The notes beneath the pieces were generated by a model. That model saw nothing but the letters and a program-made list of their open reading frames with translations. It made no database searches and had not been told where the DNA came from. Position numbers and translations under genes: made by a program. A DNA stretch of 64,000 bases from Mogibacterium sp. (GTDB lineage: Bacteria; Bacillota; Clostridia; Peptostreptococcales; Anaerovoracaceae): contig JAFRDH010000019.1 in assembly GCA_017403955.1 (NCBI GenBank), forward strand, positions 124,001-188,000. Direction: 5' to 3'. Below are positions 9,655 through 18,931 of the stretch, one piece after another (the stretch's first letter is position 1; each line of letters begins with the position of its first letter).

Positions 9655-10053
9655 CTACCAAACGTAACAAATAACTTCTCCGCCTACTCCGAGCTTACGA
9701 GCTTCCTTGTCGGTGATAACACCCTTGGATGTTGACAGGATAGCTACTCCGAGTCCTCCGAGTACCTTCGGAACTCTGTCAGCTTTAGCGTAAACTCTCA
9801 TTCCAGGCTTTGAGATCTTCTTGATTCCATAGATTGTTCTTTCTTTTCCAGGACCATATTTAAGATCTACTTTGATTGTACCCTGTGCATTGTCAGAAAC
9901 TACTTCGTAGCCGCTGATGAATCCCTCATTGAGCAGGATCTCTACGATTGACTTCTTCATCTTTGAAGCCGGGATATCAACACTTGTGTGACCAGCAGTA
10001 TTAGCGTTTCTGATTCTAGTCAGCATATCTGCGATTGGGTCTGTCATTGACAT
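9655..10053 (-). CDS. rpsH: 30S ribosomal protein S8
   Basis: 132 residues from the ATG at 10053 ([20 protein letters not shown]), which has an AAGGAG site at suitable spacing; a further in-frame start 13 codons upstream lacks support. The C-terminal [20 protein letters not shown] binds helix 21 of 16S rRNA. In E. coli S8 represses the spc operon. Stop codon is TAG. Confidence 0.97.
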   Translation of the reverse strand: MSMTDPIADMLTRIRNANTAGHTSVDIPASKMKKSIVEILLNEGFISGYEVVSDNAQGTIKVDLKYGPGKERTIYGIKKISKPGMRVYAKADRVPKVLGGLGVAILSTSKGVITDKEARKLGVGGEVICYVW

Positions 10054-10136
10054 AACAGTATTTTCTCCTTTCTTAACGTGGTTCCCATACATACTATTTC
10101 AACATATGGGCCTGCGAAAATTATTAGCTGTTGTTT

Positions 10137-10322
10137 TTACCAAGAAGCTTTCTTAACACCAGGGATCTCGCCCTTGTATGCAAGCTCTCTGAAGCAGATA
10201 CGGCAGATTCCATACTTCTTCAGAACTGAATGTGGTCTTCCGCAAACCTTGCATCTGGTGTAAGCCCTTGTTGAATATTTAGGCTTTCTAGCCTGCTTAA
10301 CTTTCAGTGAAGTCTTTGCCAT
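10137..10322 (-). CDS. rpsZ: 30S ribosomal protein S14, zinc-binding type Z
   Basis: 61 residues, the short zinc-ribbon form typical of Gram-positive bacteria. C24/C27 ([10 protein letters not shown]) and C40/C43 ([10 protein letters not shown]) form the zinc site. Located between rplE and rpsH. The 83 bases to rpsH are a slightly larger gap than elsewhere in the operon. Confidence 0.98.
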   Translation of the reverse strand: MAKTSLKVKQARKPKYSTRAYTRCKVCGRPHSVLKKYGICRICFRELAYKGEIPGVKKASW

Positions 10323-10336
10323 ATTCTCCTCCTATA

Positions 10337-10888
10337 TTAATTAGCGCTCTTCTCGAAAGGCATTCCCAGGAGCTCGAGGAGTGCAAATGCTTCCTCGTCA
10401 GTCTTCGCTGTTGTAGTGAAGACGATGTTCATGCCCTTGATTGTCTCAACATCATCATAGACGATTTCAGGGAAAATCAGCTGCTCCTTGAGTCCCATGG
10501 AGTAATTTCCTCTACCGTCGAATGAGTTTCTGCTGAGGCCCTTGAAGTCTCTTACTCTTGGAAGAGAGATGTTGAACAGCTTGTCAGCAAATGTGTACAT
10601 TCTGTCCCCTCTGAGTGTTACCTTTGCGCCTACAGGCATTCCCTCTCTAACCTTGAAGTTAGCGATGGACTTGCGAGCTTTGGTAACAACCGGTCTCTGA
10701 CCTGCGATCAGAGAAATTTCTTTTACTGCGCTCTCAAGGATCTTAGCATTGTCCTTAGCCTCGGAAAGACCCATGTTGATGGTGATCTTTGTCAGCTTTG
10801 GTACCTCCATAGGGTTGGAGTAGCCGAACTTGTCCTGCATAGCCTTGAAAACTTCATTCTTATATTTGTCTTTAAGTCTGATTTCCAT
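10337..10888 (-). CDS. rplE: 50S ribosomal protein L5
   Basis: 183 residues; binds 5S rRNA and contacts P-site tRNA and S13. Contains [20 protein letters not shown] and the [20 protein letters not shown] core; ends with [20 protein letters not shown]. Full length and normal position after rplX. Confidence 0.98.
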   Translation of the reverse strand: MEIRLKDKYKNEVFKAMQDKFGYSNPMEVPKLTKITINMGLSEAKDNAKILESAVKEISLIAGQRPVVTKARKSIANFKVREGMPVGAKVTLRGDRMYTFADKLFNISLPRVRDFKGLSRNSFDGRGNYSMGLKEQLIFPEIVYDDVETIKGMNIVFTTTAKTDEEAFALLELLGMPFEKSAN

Positions 10889-10905
10889 TTCTGCTCCTCC
10901 GTCTC

Positions 10906-11211
10906 CTAGTCGATTACTTTGCCAGTCTTCTTGGAGACTCTTACCTTCTTGCCATCCTCGATCTTGTGGCCGATCCTGGTTGCAGCCTTTGCTTCCTTGT
11001 CATAGAACATGACGTTTGAAGCATCGATAGGACCTTCCATGTGCTTGATCTCAGATGCGGATGTTCTTGTAGCCTTTGCATGCTTAGTCTGCATGTTTAC
11101 GCCCTCAACAACGACCTTGTTCTTCTTAGGAACAGTTCTCAGAACTTTTCCAGTCTTGCCCTTGTCCTTACCGGCGATTACTACTACTGTATCATCTTTC
11201 TTAATCTGCAT
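10906..11211 (-). CDS. rplX: 50S ribosomal protein L24
   Basis: 101 residues. KOW motif at the start ([19 protein letters not shown]), followed by [15 protein letters not shown]24 starts assembly of the large subunit and lies at the tunnel exit. The ATG at 11211 is seven bases from AGGAGG; the GTG just before it is not needed. Stop codon is TAG. Confidence 0.97.
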   Translation of the reverse strand: MQIKKDDTVVVIAGKDKGKTGKVLRTVPKKNKVVVEGVNMQTKHAKATRTSASEIKHMEGPIDASNVMFYDKEAKAATRIGHKIEDGKKVRVSKKTGKVID

Positions 11212-11222
11212 CACTACACCTC

Positions 11223-11597
11223 CTACAGTACTTCTGGTGCCAATGACACGATCTTCATAAAGCCGTTATCTCTAAGTTCTCTTGCGACAGGTCCGAAGAT
11301 ACGTGTACCTACAGGGTTCTTGTCGTTCTTGTCCTTGATGATAACTGCAGCGTTCTGGTCGAACTTAACGTATGAACCGTCAGCTCTTCTTGTGCCGCGC
11401 TTTGTTCTAACAACAACTGCCTTAACTACGTCGCCCTTCTTAACAGCGCCGCCAGGTGTAGCGTCCTTTACGGAGCAAACGATGATGTCTCCGATGTTCG
11501 CATACTTACGGCCGGTTCCGCCAAGAACTCTGATGCAAAGCAGTTCCTTAGCTCCAGAATTGTCGGCAACTCTAAGTCTTGTTTCAGTCTGAATCAT
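11223..11597 (-). CDS. rplN: 50S ribosomal protein L14
   Basis: 124 residues; begins [20 protein letters not shown], almost invariant for L14, and contains [21 protein letters not shown]14 forms an inter-subunit bridge. Eleven bases separate it from rplX. Stop codon is TAG. Confidence 0.98.
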   Translation of the reverse strand: MIQTETRLRVADNSGAKELLCIRVLGGTGRKYANIGDIIVCSVKDATPGGAVKKGDVVKAVVVRTKRGTRRADGSYVKFDQNAAVIIKDKNDKNPVGTRIFGPVARELRDNGFMKIVSLAPEVL

Positions 11598-11611
11598 ATT
11601 GCGTTGCCTCC

Positions 11612-11866
11612 TTACTTAGCCTTCTCTACTATCTTGACAAGTCTCCATCTCTTGTCCTTGGACAGAGGTCTTGTCTCCATGATCATAACCTTATCGCCGA
11701 TGCCACACTCGTTCTGCTCGTCATGAGCCTTGAACTTAACTGTTCTCTTGACGCCCTTTCCGTAAAGAGGATGTCTAACGATGTCTTCTGTAGCAACTAC
11801 GATAGTCTTATCCATCTTGTCGCTTGTTACGATACCGATTCTGGTCTTTCTTCTGTTTCTTTCCAT
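11612..11866 (-). CDS. rpsQ: 30S ribosomal protein S17
   Basis: 84 residues, single OB fold. Typical start [20 protein letters not shown] and core [20 protein letters not shown]. Early 16S rRNA binder. Fourteen bases before rplN. Confidence 0.98.
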   Translation of the reverse strand: MERNRRKTRIGIVTSDKMDKTIVVATEDIVRHPLYGKGVKRTVKFKAHDEQNECGIGDKVMIMETRPLSKDKRWRLVKIVEKAK

Positions 11867-11886
11867 TGTCAGTTGTCCTCCTTTCT

Positions 11887-12087
11887 CTAAGCGTTCTTGT
11901 TAAGCTCATTCTCTCTGATGATGGTCTTAACTCTGGCGATGTCTCTTCTCAGATCTCTCATCTTAACAGGATTCTCAAGCTGTCCTGTTACATGCTGGAA
12001 TCTCAGGTTGAAGAGCTCCTGCTTCATTCTTGCGAGTTCAGCAGTTCTTTCCTGATCGGTCATCTTTCTGATTTTGTTCAGGTCCAT
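11887..12087 (-). CDS. rpmC: 50S ribosomal protein L29
   Basis: 66 residues, two-helix protein near the exit tunnel where trigger factor docks. [20 protein letters not shown] is the L29 signature. Its ATG overlaps the stop of rplP by one base (TAATG). Confidence 0.98.
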   Translation of the reverse strand: MDLNKIRKMTDQERTAELARMKQELFNLRFQHVTGQLENPVKMRDLRRDIARVKTIIRENELNKNA

Positions 12088-12512
12088 TACTGCTCTCCTC
12101 CTTCCTGTCCCTTAACGACGAACTTGCACTTGATCGGGAGCTTGTGAGCAGCAAGTCTCATAGCTTCTTTTGCCTGTGCTTCAGATACGCCTTCGATCTC
12201 AAACATTACTCTGCCCGGCTTAACTACTGCTACCCAGTACTCAGGAGCTCCTTTTCCGGAACCCATACGTACTCCGATAGGCTTCTTACTTACCGGCTTA
12301 TGAGGGAAAATCTTGATGTATACTTTTCCGCCTCTCTTAATGGATCTTGTCATAGCTACTCTGGCAGCCTCGATCTGCTTGGAATCGATCCAGCCACGGT
12401 CATCTGCAGCAAGTCCATATGTTCCGTATGCTACGTAATTGCCTTTTGTGGCAATACCCTTCATTCTGCCACGGTGCTGTTTTCTACGCTTAACACGTTT
12501 TGGCATTAACAT
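12087..12512 (-). CDS. rplP: 50S ribosomal protein L16
   Basis: 141 residues starting [19 protein letters not shown]; contacts the A-site tRNA and peptidyl-transferase region. [20 protein letters not shown] and the [17 protein letters not shown] core are intact. Overlaps rpmC by one base and follows rpsC by 26 bases. Confidence 0.98.
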   Translation of the reverse strand: MLMPKRVKRRKQHRGRMKGIATKGNYVAYGTYGLAADDRGWIDSKQIEAARVAMTRSIKRGGKVYIKIFPHKPVSKKPIGVRMGSGKGAPEYWVAVVKPGRVMFEIEGVSEAQAKEAMRLAAHKLPIKCKFVVKGQEGGEQ

Positions 12513-12538
12513 GGCGAGTTCTCCTTTCTTCTATAATA

Positions 12539-13414
12539 TTATGCTTCTGTCTCCTGGGTAGCTTCTGCCTGTACCTCTGGAGCAGGAGCTGCTTCGACCT
12601 TAGGTGCCTTGCGAACTCTTGTTGTAGCAGGCTTAACCTCAGGCTTAGCTTCACGACCTTCAAATCTTCTTCCTTCTCTTCTGTCAGCTCTTCCGGCAGA
12701 CTTTCTGTCTCTCTTATCGTTTCTTCTGCCCTTCTTGTCTCTTCTGTCGCTTTCAGCTTTAGGAACTGCGTCTTTGAGGCCCTTATCGAGAATCTCGCCA
12801 TGGTTGATCCAAACCTTTACGCCGATCTTGCCGTAAGTTGTATCAGCCTCTGCGAATCCGTAGTCGATATCTGCTCTGAGTGTGTGCAGCGGAACGTTAC
12901 CTTCGCTGTACTTCTCACTTCTTGCGATCTCAGCGCCGCCAAGTCTTCCGGAGCAAACGATCTTGATGCCCTTTGCGCCAGCCTTCATGGTTCTGCTGAT
13001 CGGCTGCTTCATAGCTCTTCTGAAAGAAGTTCTTCTTTCGAGTGACTGTGCTACGCTCTCAGCTGTGAGCTGAGCGTCGAGCTCTGTCTTTCTTACTTCT
13101 TCGATGCTGACGTCTACAGTCTTGCCTGTCAGGTTAACGAGGCCCTTCTTGAACTCATCGATTCCTTCACCTTTGTTACCGATGATCATTCCAGGTCTTG
13201 CAGCCATAACGATGACTTTGACTCTGTCAGCTGCAGGTCTTTCAATTACTACATTGGATACGCCTGCGTTGTAGAGTTTCTTCTTAATGTGAACTCTGAT
13301 CTGATTGTCTTCTACAAGGAAATCCGCAAAGCTGGACTTGTCAGCATACCACTTTGAGCTCCAATCCTTGTTAATTCCAACTCTCATTCCATGTGGATTA
13401 ACTTTCTGACCCAT
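12539..13414 (-). CDS. rpsC: 30S ribosomal protein S3 with a long charged C-terminal tail
   Basis: 291 residues, about 70 longer than the common form. Residues 1-215 are the standard S3 with KH domain ([20 protein letters not shown]) and C-terminal domain ([12 protein letters not shown]). Residues from about 225 onward form an Arg/Lys/Asp-rich then Ala/Glu/Pro-rich low-complexity tail, presumably disordered. Such tails occur in S3 of various Firmicutes; no function is assigned. Its start overlaps the rplV stop (TAATG). Confidence 0.97.
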   Translation of the reverse strand: MGQKVNPHGMRVGINKDWSSKWYADKSSFADFLVEDNQIRVHIKKKLYNAGVSNVVIERPAADRVKVIVMAARPGMIIGNKGEGIDEFKKGLVNLTGKTVDVSIEEVRKTELDAQLTAESVAQSLERRTSFRRAMKQPISRTMKAGAKGIKIVCSGRLGGAEIARSEKYSEGNVPLHTLRADIDYGFAEADTTYGKIGVKVWINHGEILDKGLKDAVPKAESDRRDKKGRRNDKRDRKSAGRADRREGRRFEGREAKPEVKPATTRVRKAPKVEAAPAPEVQAEATQETEA

Positions 13415-13791
13415 TAGCGAACCTCCTCCTTATCAGTATTTTCGGCCGGTTTCTTAGCAGTTTTCTCTTTGAGAACCACGTTGATGTGGCTTGTTCTCTT
13501 GAGGATCATTCCTGCTCTGCCCTGTGCGCCCGGTCTCCAGCGCTTCATTGTAGGGCCCTGGTTTGCGTTGATCTCTGCTACATAGAGATCGTCCAGGTTC
13601 ATCTCATGATTGTTCTCAGCGTTAGCTGCTGCTGATTTAACAACCTTCTCAACAAGTTCGGAACCCTTGCCAGGTGTGAACTTGAGAATTGTAAGTGCCT
13701 CGTTCAGGTCCTTGCCTCTTACCAGATCAGTAACAGGTTTGAGCTTGCTTGAAGACATTCTTACGTACTTGGCTACTGCCTTAGCTTCCAT
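13414..13791 (-). CDS. rplV: 50S ribosomal protein L22
   Basis: 125 residues. [20 protein letters not shown] at the start and the long beta hairpin segment [20 protein letters not shown] that lines the exit tunnel (site of macrolide-resistance mutations). A short charged C-terminal tail follows. Overlaps rpsC by one base. Confidence 0.98.
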   Translation of the reverse strand: MEAKAVAKYVRMSSSKLKPVTDLVRGKDLNEALTILKFTPGKGSELVEKVVKSAAANAENNHEMNLDDLYVAEINANQGPTMKRWRPGAQGRAGMILKRTSHINVVLKEKTAKKPAENTDKEEVR

Positions 13792-13820
13792 AATTCAGCT
13801 TCTCCTTTCTGTTACTTTGA

Positions 13821-14090
13821 TTACATCTTTCTGTCACCGGAGTGACCCTTGAATGTTCTGGTTGGAGCAAATTCTCCGAGTCTGTGTCCTACCATATCCT
13901 CTGTGATGTATACAGGCACATGCTTGCGTCCATCGTGAACAGCGATTGTGTGGCCGATCATCTGAGGGAAAATTGTGGATGGTCTGGACCAAGTCTTAAT
14001 TACGTTCTTTTCGTTGGCTGCATTCATCTCTTCGATCTTCTTCAGAAGCTTCTTATCAACGAATGGGCCTTTCTTAAGCGATCTTCCCAT
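13821..14090 (-). CDS. rpsS: 30S ribosomal protein S19
   Basis: 89 residues, marginally shorter than the usual 92-93. [20 protein letters not shown] and the [20 protein letters not shown] core are diagnostic. Forms the head complex with S13. Confidence 0.98.
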   Translation of the reverse strand: MGRSLKKGPFVDKKLLKKIEEMNAANEKNVIKTWSRPSTIFPQMIGHTIAVHDGRKHVPVYITEDMVGHRLGEFAPTRTFKGHSGDRKM

Positions 14091-14104
14091 GAAACTGCTC
14101 CTTC

Positions 14105-14938
14105 CTATCTGCCGTTTCTTCTCTTAACGATATACTTGTTAGAGTCTTTGTTCTTCTTACGTGTCTTGTAACCGAGTGTCGGCTTGCCCCAAGGTGTGAC
14201 AGGACCCTTACGTCCGATCGGAGCTCTACCTTCACCACCACCATGTGGGTGATCATTAGGGTTCATTACGGAACCTCTTACTGTAGGTCTCCATCCCATG
14301 TGTCTCTTGCGGCCTGCTTTACCGATCTGGATGTTGCCGTGATCGATGTTGCCAACCTCTCCGACAGTTGCTCTGCAGTCCATTCTTACCATTCTTACTT
14401 CGCCGGACGGAAGTCTTACCTGAGCGTAATCTCCTTCCTTAGCCATGAGCTGCGCACCGTTTCCGGCAGCTCTTACAAGCTGTGCGCCCTTGCCAGGCTT
14501 GAGCTCGATGTTGTGAATGATAGTACCGAGCGGAATGTTTGCGATTGGGAGTGTGTTGCCCGGCTTGATGTCTGCGTTAGGACCGGATTCAACAACGTCT
14601 CCGACCTTGAGCTTGTTAGGAGCGATGATGTATCTCTTCTCTCCGTCTGCATAAACAACGAGTGCGATGTTTGCAGTTCTGTTTGGATCGTATTCGATCG
14701 TCTTGACTGTAGCAGGAATATCGTCCTTATTTCTCTTAAAGTCGATGATTCTGTACTTAGGTCTGTATCCGCCGCCTCTGTGTCTGACGGTGATCTTGCC
14801 TCTTACGTTTCTTCCGGCATGCTTCTTAAGTGTGACTGTAAGAGACTTTTCCGGCTTGTCGGTTGTGATCTCCTCAAATGTGGAGACGGTCATTCCTCTA
14901 AGACCCGGAGTAGTTGGTTTATATTTTCTGATTCCCAT
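14105..14938 (-). CDS. rplB: 50S ribosomal protein L2
   Basis: 277 residues. Begins [20 protein letters not shown] and ends with the conserved [20 protein letters not shown] loop that reaches the peptidyl-transferase centre. Full length, 14 bases before rpsS. Confidence 0.98.
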   Translation of the reverse strand: MGIRKYKPTTPGLRGMTVSTFEEITTDKPEKSLTVTLKKHAGRNVRGKITVRHRGGGYRPKYRIIDFKRNKDDIPATVKTIEYDPNRTANIALVVYADGEKRYIIAPNKLKVGDVVESGPNADIKPGNTLPIANIPLGTIIHNIELKPGKGAQLVRAAGNGAQLMAKEGDYAQVRLPSGEVRMVRMDCRATVGEVGNIDHGNIQIGKAGRKRHMGWRPTVRGSVMNPNDHPHGGGEGRAPIGRKGPVTPWGKPTLGYKTRKKNKDSNKYIVKRRNGR

Positions 14939-14955
14939 TTCTTACTGCCTCCTTA

Positions 14956-15246
14956 TTAAAGATCCTGGAAGAGCTCGATTTCCTTGCTGTCAGGAGTGAG
15001 TGTAACAACTGCCTTCTTATAGGAAGAAGTTGTTCCGAATGTTCTGCCGAGTCTCTTCTTCTTACCACTTACGTTCACGATGTTGACCTTGGCTACATCT
15101 ACGCCGAAGATCTCTTCGATTGCCTTGCGGATCTCAGTCTTGTTGGAGTCCTTGGCTACCTTGAACGCATATTTCTTATCAGCTGCCATATCCATACTGT
15201 TCTCAGTGATGATAGGCCTGATGATTACATCGTATCCGGTCTTCAT
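14956..15246 (-). CDS. rplW: 50S ribosomal protein L23
   Basis: 96 residues; docking site for trigger factor and SRP at the tunnel exit. DVIIRPIITENSMDMAADKK is the L23 signature and VAKVNIVNVSGKKKRLGRTF follows. Overlaps the rplD stop by one base. Confidence 0.98.
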   Translation of the reverse strand: MKTGYDVIIRPIITENSMDMAADKKYAFKVAKDSNKTEIRKAIEEIFGVDVAKVNIVNVSGKKKRLGRTFGTTSSYKKAVVTLTPDSKEIELFQDL

Positions 15247-15869
15247 TATGCGTATACCTCCTCGATCTTCTTGGCTGCTGCCTCTGTGAGCACGAGAGTG
15301 TAATGGTTAACGATCTCATATACATTCATTGTGCTTACGAGTGCTGTTCTGACGCCAGGAATGTTGTGAGCGGACTTAACTACGTTTACGTCCTTCTCGT
15401 CCATAACGATCAGTGCCTTCTTGTCAGCCTTGATGTTCGCAAGAACCTTTACCATTTCCTTTGTCTTAGGCTCTTCGAATTTGAACTCGTCTACTACGAT
15501 CAGCTCATTGTCAGCAACCTTTGCGCTGAGTGCGGACTTGAGAGCAAGTCTTCTGAGCTTCTTGTTGAGGGAGTATCTGTAATCTCTTGGCTTTGGTGCG
15601 AATACGATTCCGCCGCCGATCTGTGATGGGTCTGTCGAGCTTCCCTGTCTGTGACGTCCTGTTCCCTTCTGTCTGAAAGGCTTACGTCCGCCTCCTCTGA
15701 CCTCTGCTCTTGTCTTTGCAGATTGGGTTCCCTGTCTCTGGTTAGCAAGATAGTTCTTAACTACTGCCTGAACAGCGAATTCGTTAGGCTCGATTCCGAA
15801 GATCTCGTCTGCAAGAGTGATTTCTCCTACAACATTACCTTCAACGTTTACTACGTTTAACTTTGCCAT
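15246..15869 (-). CDS. rplD: 50S ribosomal protein L4
   Basis: 207 residues. The extended tunnel loop (TRAEVRGGGRKPFRQKGTGR) is intact. In E. coli L4 also represses the S10 operon by acting on its leader; the structured leader upstream of rpsJ here invites the same question. Lies 20 bases after rplC. Confidence 0.98.
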   Translation of the reverse strand: MAKLNVVNVEGNVVGEITLADEIFGIEPNEFAVQAVVKNYLANQRQGTQSAKTRAEVRGGGRKPFRQKGTGRHRQGSSTDPSQIGGGIVFAPKPRDYRYSLNKKLRRLALKSALSAKVADNELIVVDEFKFEEPKTKEMVKVLANIKADKKALIVMDEKDVNVVKSAHNIPGVRTALVSTMNVYEIVNHYTLVLTEAAAKKIEEVYA

Positions 15870-15889
15870 TGTCAGTTCCTCCTTTCTGC

Positions 15890-16525
15890 TTACTTATCCT
15901 GACCCTTAACTGCCGGTCTGATCTTGAGGAGTCCGCCCTTCTTTCCAGGAACAGCACCCTTGATCATCATCAGGTTGCGGTCAGCAAGTGTCTTAACGAG
16001 TACTACGTTCTGAACTGTTACGGTGTCTCTACCCATTCTTCCAGGAGCCTTGTTGCCCTTGAATACTCTTGATGGATAAGTACCAGCAGCCAGAGCGCCG
16101 GCAAGTCTCTTATGCTTGGAACCGTGAGTCATAGGTCCTCTGCGGTGTCCGTGTCTCTTGATGTTACCCTGAGTTCCTTTACCCTTGGAAGTTCCTGTAA
16201 CATCCAGCTTCATTCCTTCTTCGAAGTCTGCAACGGAGATTACCTGTCCAACCTCGTAGCTGACGCCTTCTTCAGGTCTGAACTCAGCGAGGTGCTTCTT
16301 GGTCTCAACGCCTGCCTTGGCAAAATGACCTGTCAGCGGCTTGTTGACTCTCTGTGGCTTCTGGTCTTCATATCCGACCTGAACCGCATCGTAGCCGTCA
16401 GTCTCAACTGTCTTGATCTGTACGACAGTTTCTGGGCCAGCCTCAACGACTGTTACCGGGATGACTGTTCCGTCTTCTGCGAAAATCTGTGTCATTCCGA
16501 TTTTCTTTCCCAAAAGTGTTTTCAT
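15890..16525 (-). CDS. rplC: 50S ribosomal protein L3
   Basis: 211 residues. Typical start [19 protein letters not shown] and the [20 protein letters not shown] loop that approaches the peptidyl-transferase centre, followed by [20 protein letters not shown]. The 101-base gap from rpsJ is the longest inside the S10 segment. Confidence 0.98.
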   Translation of the reverse strand: MKTLLGKKIGMTQIFAEDGTVIPVTVVEAGPETVVQIKTVETDGYDAVQVGYEDQKPQRVNKPLTGHFAKAGVETKKHLAEFRPEEGVSYEVGQVISVADFEEGMKLDVTGTSKGKGTQGNIKRHGHRRGPMTHGSKHKRLAGALAAGTYPSRVFKGNKAPGRMGRDTVTVQNVVLVKTLADRNLMMIKGAVPGKKGGLLKIRPAVKGQDK

Positions 16526-16626
16526 TATTGTTTTCCTCCTACTTTCTTACAGCGGATCACTCTGGTTTGCGGTGCTTGTAATGTCTTTTCAGACATCCGC
16601 CTCTCATGTGATCTTACTAATCTAGC

Positions 16627-16938
16627 TTAGAGCTTGATCTCGATATCAATGCCAGCAGGCATGTCCAGCTTAGTGAGAGCTTCTGTTGTCTTTGTTGTTG
16701 CGTTTGTGATGTCGATCAGTCTCTTGTGAGTTCTCTGCTCGAACTGCTCTCTGCTGTCCTTGTACTTATGTACGGCTCTGATGATTGTAACGACTTCCTT
16801 CTCTGTTGGAAGAGGAATAGGTCCGCTTACATCAGCGCCTGTCTTCTTAGCAGTCTCAACGATCTTAGCTGCAGACTTGTCAAGAAGAGCATGGTCATAA
16901 GCTTTCAGTCTGATTCTGATTTTCTGTAATTCACTCAT
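16627..16938 (-). CDS. rpsJ: 30S ribosomal protein S10
   Basis: 103 residues; head protein of the 30S and, as NusE, part of antitermination complexes. [20 protein letters not shown] and [20 protein letters not shown] are diagnostic. First gene of the superoperon, preceded by AGGAGG seven bases upstream and by a long structured leader. Confidence 0.98.
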   Translation of the reverse strand: MSELQKIRIRLKAYDHALLDKSAAKIVETAKKTGADVSGPIPLPTEKEVVTIIRAVHKYKDSREQFEQRTHKRLIDITNATTKTTEALTKLDMPAGIDIEIKL

Positions 16939-17264
16939 TGTAGATCCTCCTGTTAAATTTGTACTAATTTTCGCTATGCTTGTACAGGACTCCGCTCCGT
17001 CTCATCTCGCGGAAAGCCTTACAACTCCTTGGCGTCCTTGAAATTTCAACGTTTTTGCCGTCCTTGTGCCTGACCTTCGGCCTCTCGCAGAGGTCTGGCA
17101 TACCGCACACTCGCGTTGCTTGTGTGTCGTACACCGTGCCGTGCGTTTCCTCAGCTGTGGCACACAACAAAAAAGCGAACCCCTTCGCCCTCATCGCGTG
17201 AGGACTTCTCGGCAGAAATTATCCGCTAGCACGGTAACTTCCTGCTTCTTCGCGTTTTGCAAGC
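16939..17264 (-). promoter_or_regulatory. rpsJ leader: Long structured leader of the S10 operon with attenuator-like hairpin
   Basis: About 326 bases of GC-rich leader from the inferred start site to rpsJ. On the transcribed strand a hairpin CCTCA/TGAGG (17189-17203) is followed by GCGAA/TTCGC (17175-17188) and six T residues (17169-17174), an intrinsic terminator about 75-95 bases into the transcript. Further down, TGCC-GACC pairs with GGTC-GGCA (17067-17100), an alternative to an internal CCTCT/AGAGG stem, so mutually exclusive folds are possible. An open frame of 76 codons (16964-17194) lacks a binding site and is probably an accident. The ligand, perhaps L4, is inferred only. Confidence 0.6.
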
Positions 17265-17270
17265 CTTTGA

Positions 17271-17299
17271 ATTATATATTATGAAGATAAGCTGGTCAA
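17271..17299 (-). promoter_or_regulatory. Promoter of the S10-spc-alpha superoperon
   Basis: TTGACC (plus-strand complement 17294-17299), exactly 17 bases, then TATAAT (17271-17276): a near-perfect housekeeping sigma promoter. An A-rich stretch just upstream (17301-17320, AAAAAAGTTTTAAAAAAGG on the minus strand) looks like an UP element, as expected for a ribosomal promoter. Confidence 0.85.
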
Positions 17300-17694
17300 G
17301 CCTTTTTTAAAACTTTTTTCAGCAATTATTTGTGTGTTTTTTGATGCTGAATTTCAGTATTTTCAAGGGTTTGAGGGGCTTCTTCTCCTACACGGCGGTT
17401 CGCGTTTCCTGCAATGTCGATTCTGCCCCACAAATAGTGTCTGACGCCCTCATGCCGGCACTATATATAGTAGTGCATACATATACATGCATCCATATAA
17501 TTGCAAATTAAGACAAGAGCATTAGCCGGTGACTGCCCGGCTGACATCGATTTATTATGCATCAGCCAAAGCAACCGGGTGAGCCCCCTTTCAGCACTGT
17601 GCCTGCTGACAGAAAGCTCACCCGGTCGTGTCATGTTTCGGTTATTGCAGTTGTGTAGTAGTTATGTAGTAGTTGTGTTGTAGTAATTACAGTA
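17300..17694. other. Intergenic region between the S10 promoter and the ABC binding protein gene
   Basis: About 395 bases without a credible gene. It holds the A-rich upstream element of the S10 promoter and, at 17574-17626, a hairpin with 11-bp arms ACCGGGTGAGC/GCTCACCCGGT placed about 70 bases after the end of the binding-protein gene. That hairpin may end the nitrogenase-like operon, although no T-run follows it. I see nothing else that I can name. Confidence 0.6.
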
Positions 17695-18852
17695 TTAGTT
17701 GTTGTATGAGAATCCGCCGCCTGCGCTCTGGGCAGGTTCAAAGATCGACTGTGCCTGCTCATCTGTCAGGTCGATTCCGAAGACCTCTTTGTAATATGTC
17801 TTTGCCTCAGCAATGACATCAACGTCCTCGAACTTTTCAGGATATGCAGTCTTTGCCATCCAGAGAAGTGTTACAGGACAGTCTACTCCAGGTGTGTAGC
17901 TCCTGTACATTCCAAGAGGCATCTTGAATACTCTCTTGTCCTGTACAGCCTTGACTGCGCTCCAGTCATATCCTTCGACTGTATTGTTATAAAGGTCGTC
18001 CGGGAAGTAAGTATTGAAGTTTGTCATGAAGATCAGATCAGGATTCCATGCATAAACCTGTTCCATATTGACTGCGACTGAATTGTCTGTGCTGAGTTCC
18101 TGAGCAACATTCTTTGCGCCGATAGCGTCAGCCCACCACTGTCCGAAGAACTGCTGGCCGGATGTGAGCAGAGTTGTGTCGCTGTACTGGAAGAGGAAGA
18201 ATGAATTTGCCTTCTCTTCGTCAGGAATATCCTTCACCTTTTCCTGTACGAAATTATACATTTCCTCAGACTTGGTCCTGCAGATCTCGGCTTTATCATT
18301 ATCCGGGAACATCTGGCTCAGAAGGTCGATCCAGTTATTTAATGTTTCTATGCAATTATAGTTCCACTTGTTTACGGAGATCGCTACTGCTGCAAAGCCG
18401 GCATTTTTCAGTTGCTCGCCGAGTTCAGGACTCGAAGCGCTGTAGAAAACAACGTCCGGTTCGAGTTTTGTCAGTTCTTCCATGTTGACGTTCGTTCCGT
18501 CGATATATCCGGTCTCCGCATTCAGTATTTCCGGATAAAGCTGTCCCAGAAGTCCGTTTTGAGCGGCCGTCATGCTAGGCACCGGCATTCCTACGATCTT
18601 GTCTGCAGAGTCAAAGAAAACTGCAAGTACGCTAGGAAGCGGGAAGATATCACAGACAGCGATTCTGTTGATCTGTGCAGGGACCTCCACCTGATTATCC
18701 GCATGATCGGTCACAACGATCGTTTCAGGTGCGGCAGTCTCTTCACTTCCGCCGGAAGAGCCGCATGAAGCGAATGACATCATTGCCATAACCAGGGCAA
18801 GCATAAGAACGAGTAGTTTTGTTGTTTTCTTCATATTCAGATAATTCTTCAT
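17695..18852 (-). CDS. ABC transporter substrate-binding lipoprotein (FepB/BtuF type)
   Basis: 385 residues. Signal peptide with lipobox FASC (Cys30), then a class III periplasmic-binding fold (TroA/BtuF superfamily) as used for siderophore, haem, cobalamin or metal-chelate uptake: INRIAVCDIFPLPSVLAVFF, a TKLEPDVVFYSASSPELGEQ lobe and PDLIFMTNFNTYF in the second lobe. The start at 18852 follows AAGGAGG. It is the last gene of the nitrogenase-like operon, 79 bases after the component-1 gene, and most likely feeds the FecCD-type permease at the other end of the operon. Substrate unknown; the context suggests a metal complex or corrin/tetrapyrrole-like molecule. Confidence 0.8.
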   Translation of the reverse strand: MKNYLNMKKTTKLLVLMLALVMAMMSFASCGSSGGSEETAAPETIVVTDHADNQVEVPAQINRIAVCDIFPLPSVLAVFFDSADKIVGMPVPSMTAAQNGLLGQLYPEILNAETGYIDGTNVNMEELTKLEPDVVFYSASSPELGEQLKNAGFAAVAISVNKWNYNCIETLNNWIDLLSQMFPDNDKAEICRTKSEEMYNFVQEKVKDIPDEEKANSFFLFQYSDTTLLTSGQQFFGQWWADAIGAKNVAQELSTDNSVAVNMEQVYAWNPDLIFMTNFNTYFPDDLYNNTVEGYDWSAVKAVQDKRVFKMPLGMYRSYTPGVDCPVTLLWMAKTAYPEKFEDVDVIAEAKTYYKEVFGIDLTDEQAQSIFEPAQSAGGGFSYNN

Positions 18853-18931
18853 ACTCAGAAACCTCCTTGAAGTAATAAATTTATATAAAAGAAATAATTG
18901 ATAGCTGATTTGATCTGCCGGGATGCTTCCA

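Noticed and set aside
1437-16938. UAG reassigned to an amino acid genome-wide
   Set aside because: infA, rplX, rplN and rpsH end naturally at TAG with normal C-termini, so the secY amber is a local anomaly.
16964-17194. 76-codon open frame in the rpsJ leader
   Set aside because: No ribosome binding site, lies in GC-rich structured RNA and overlaps an attenuator hairpin; no recognisable protein features.
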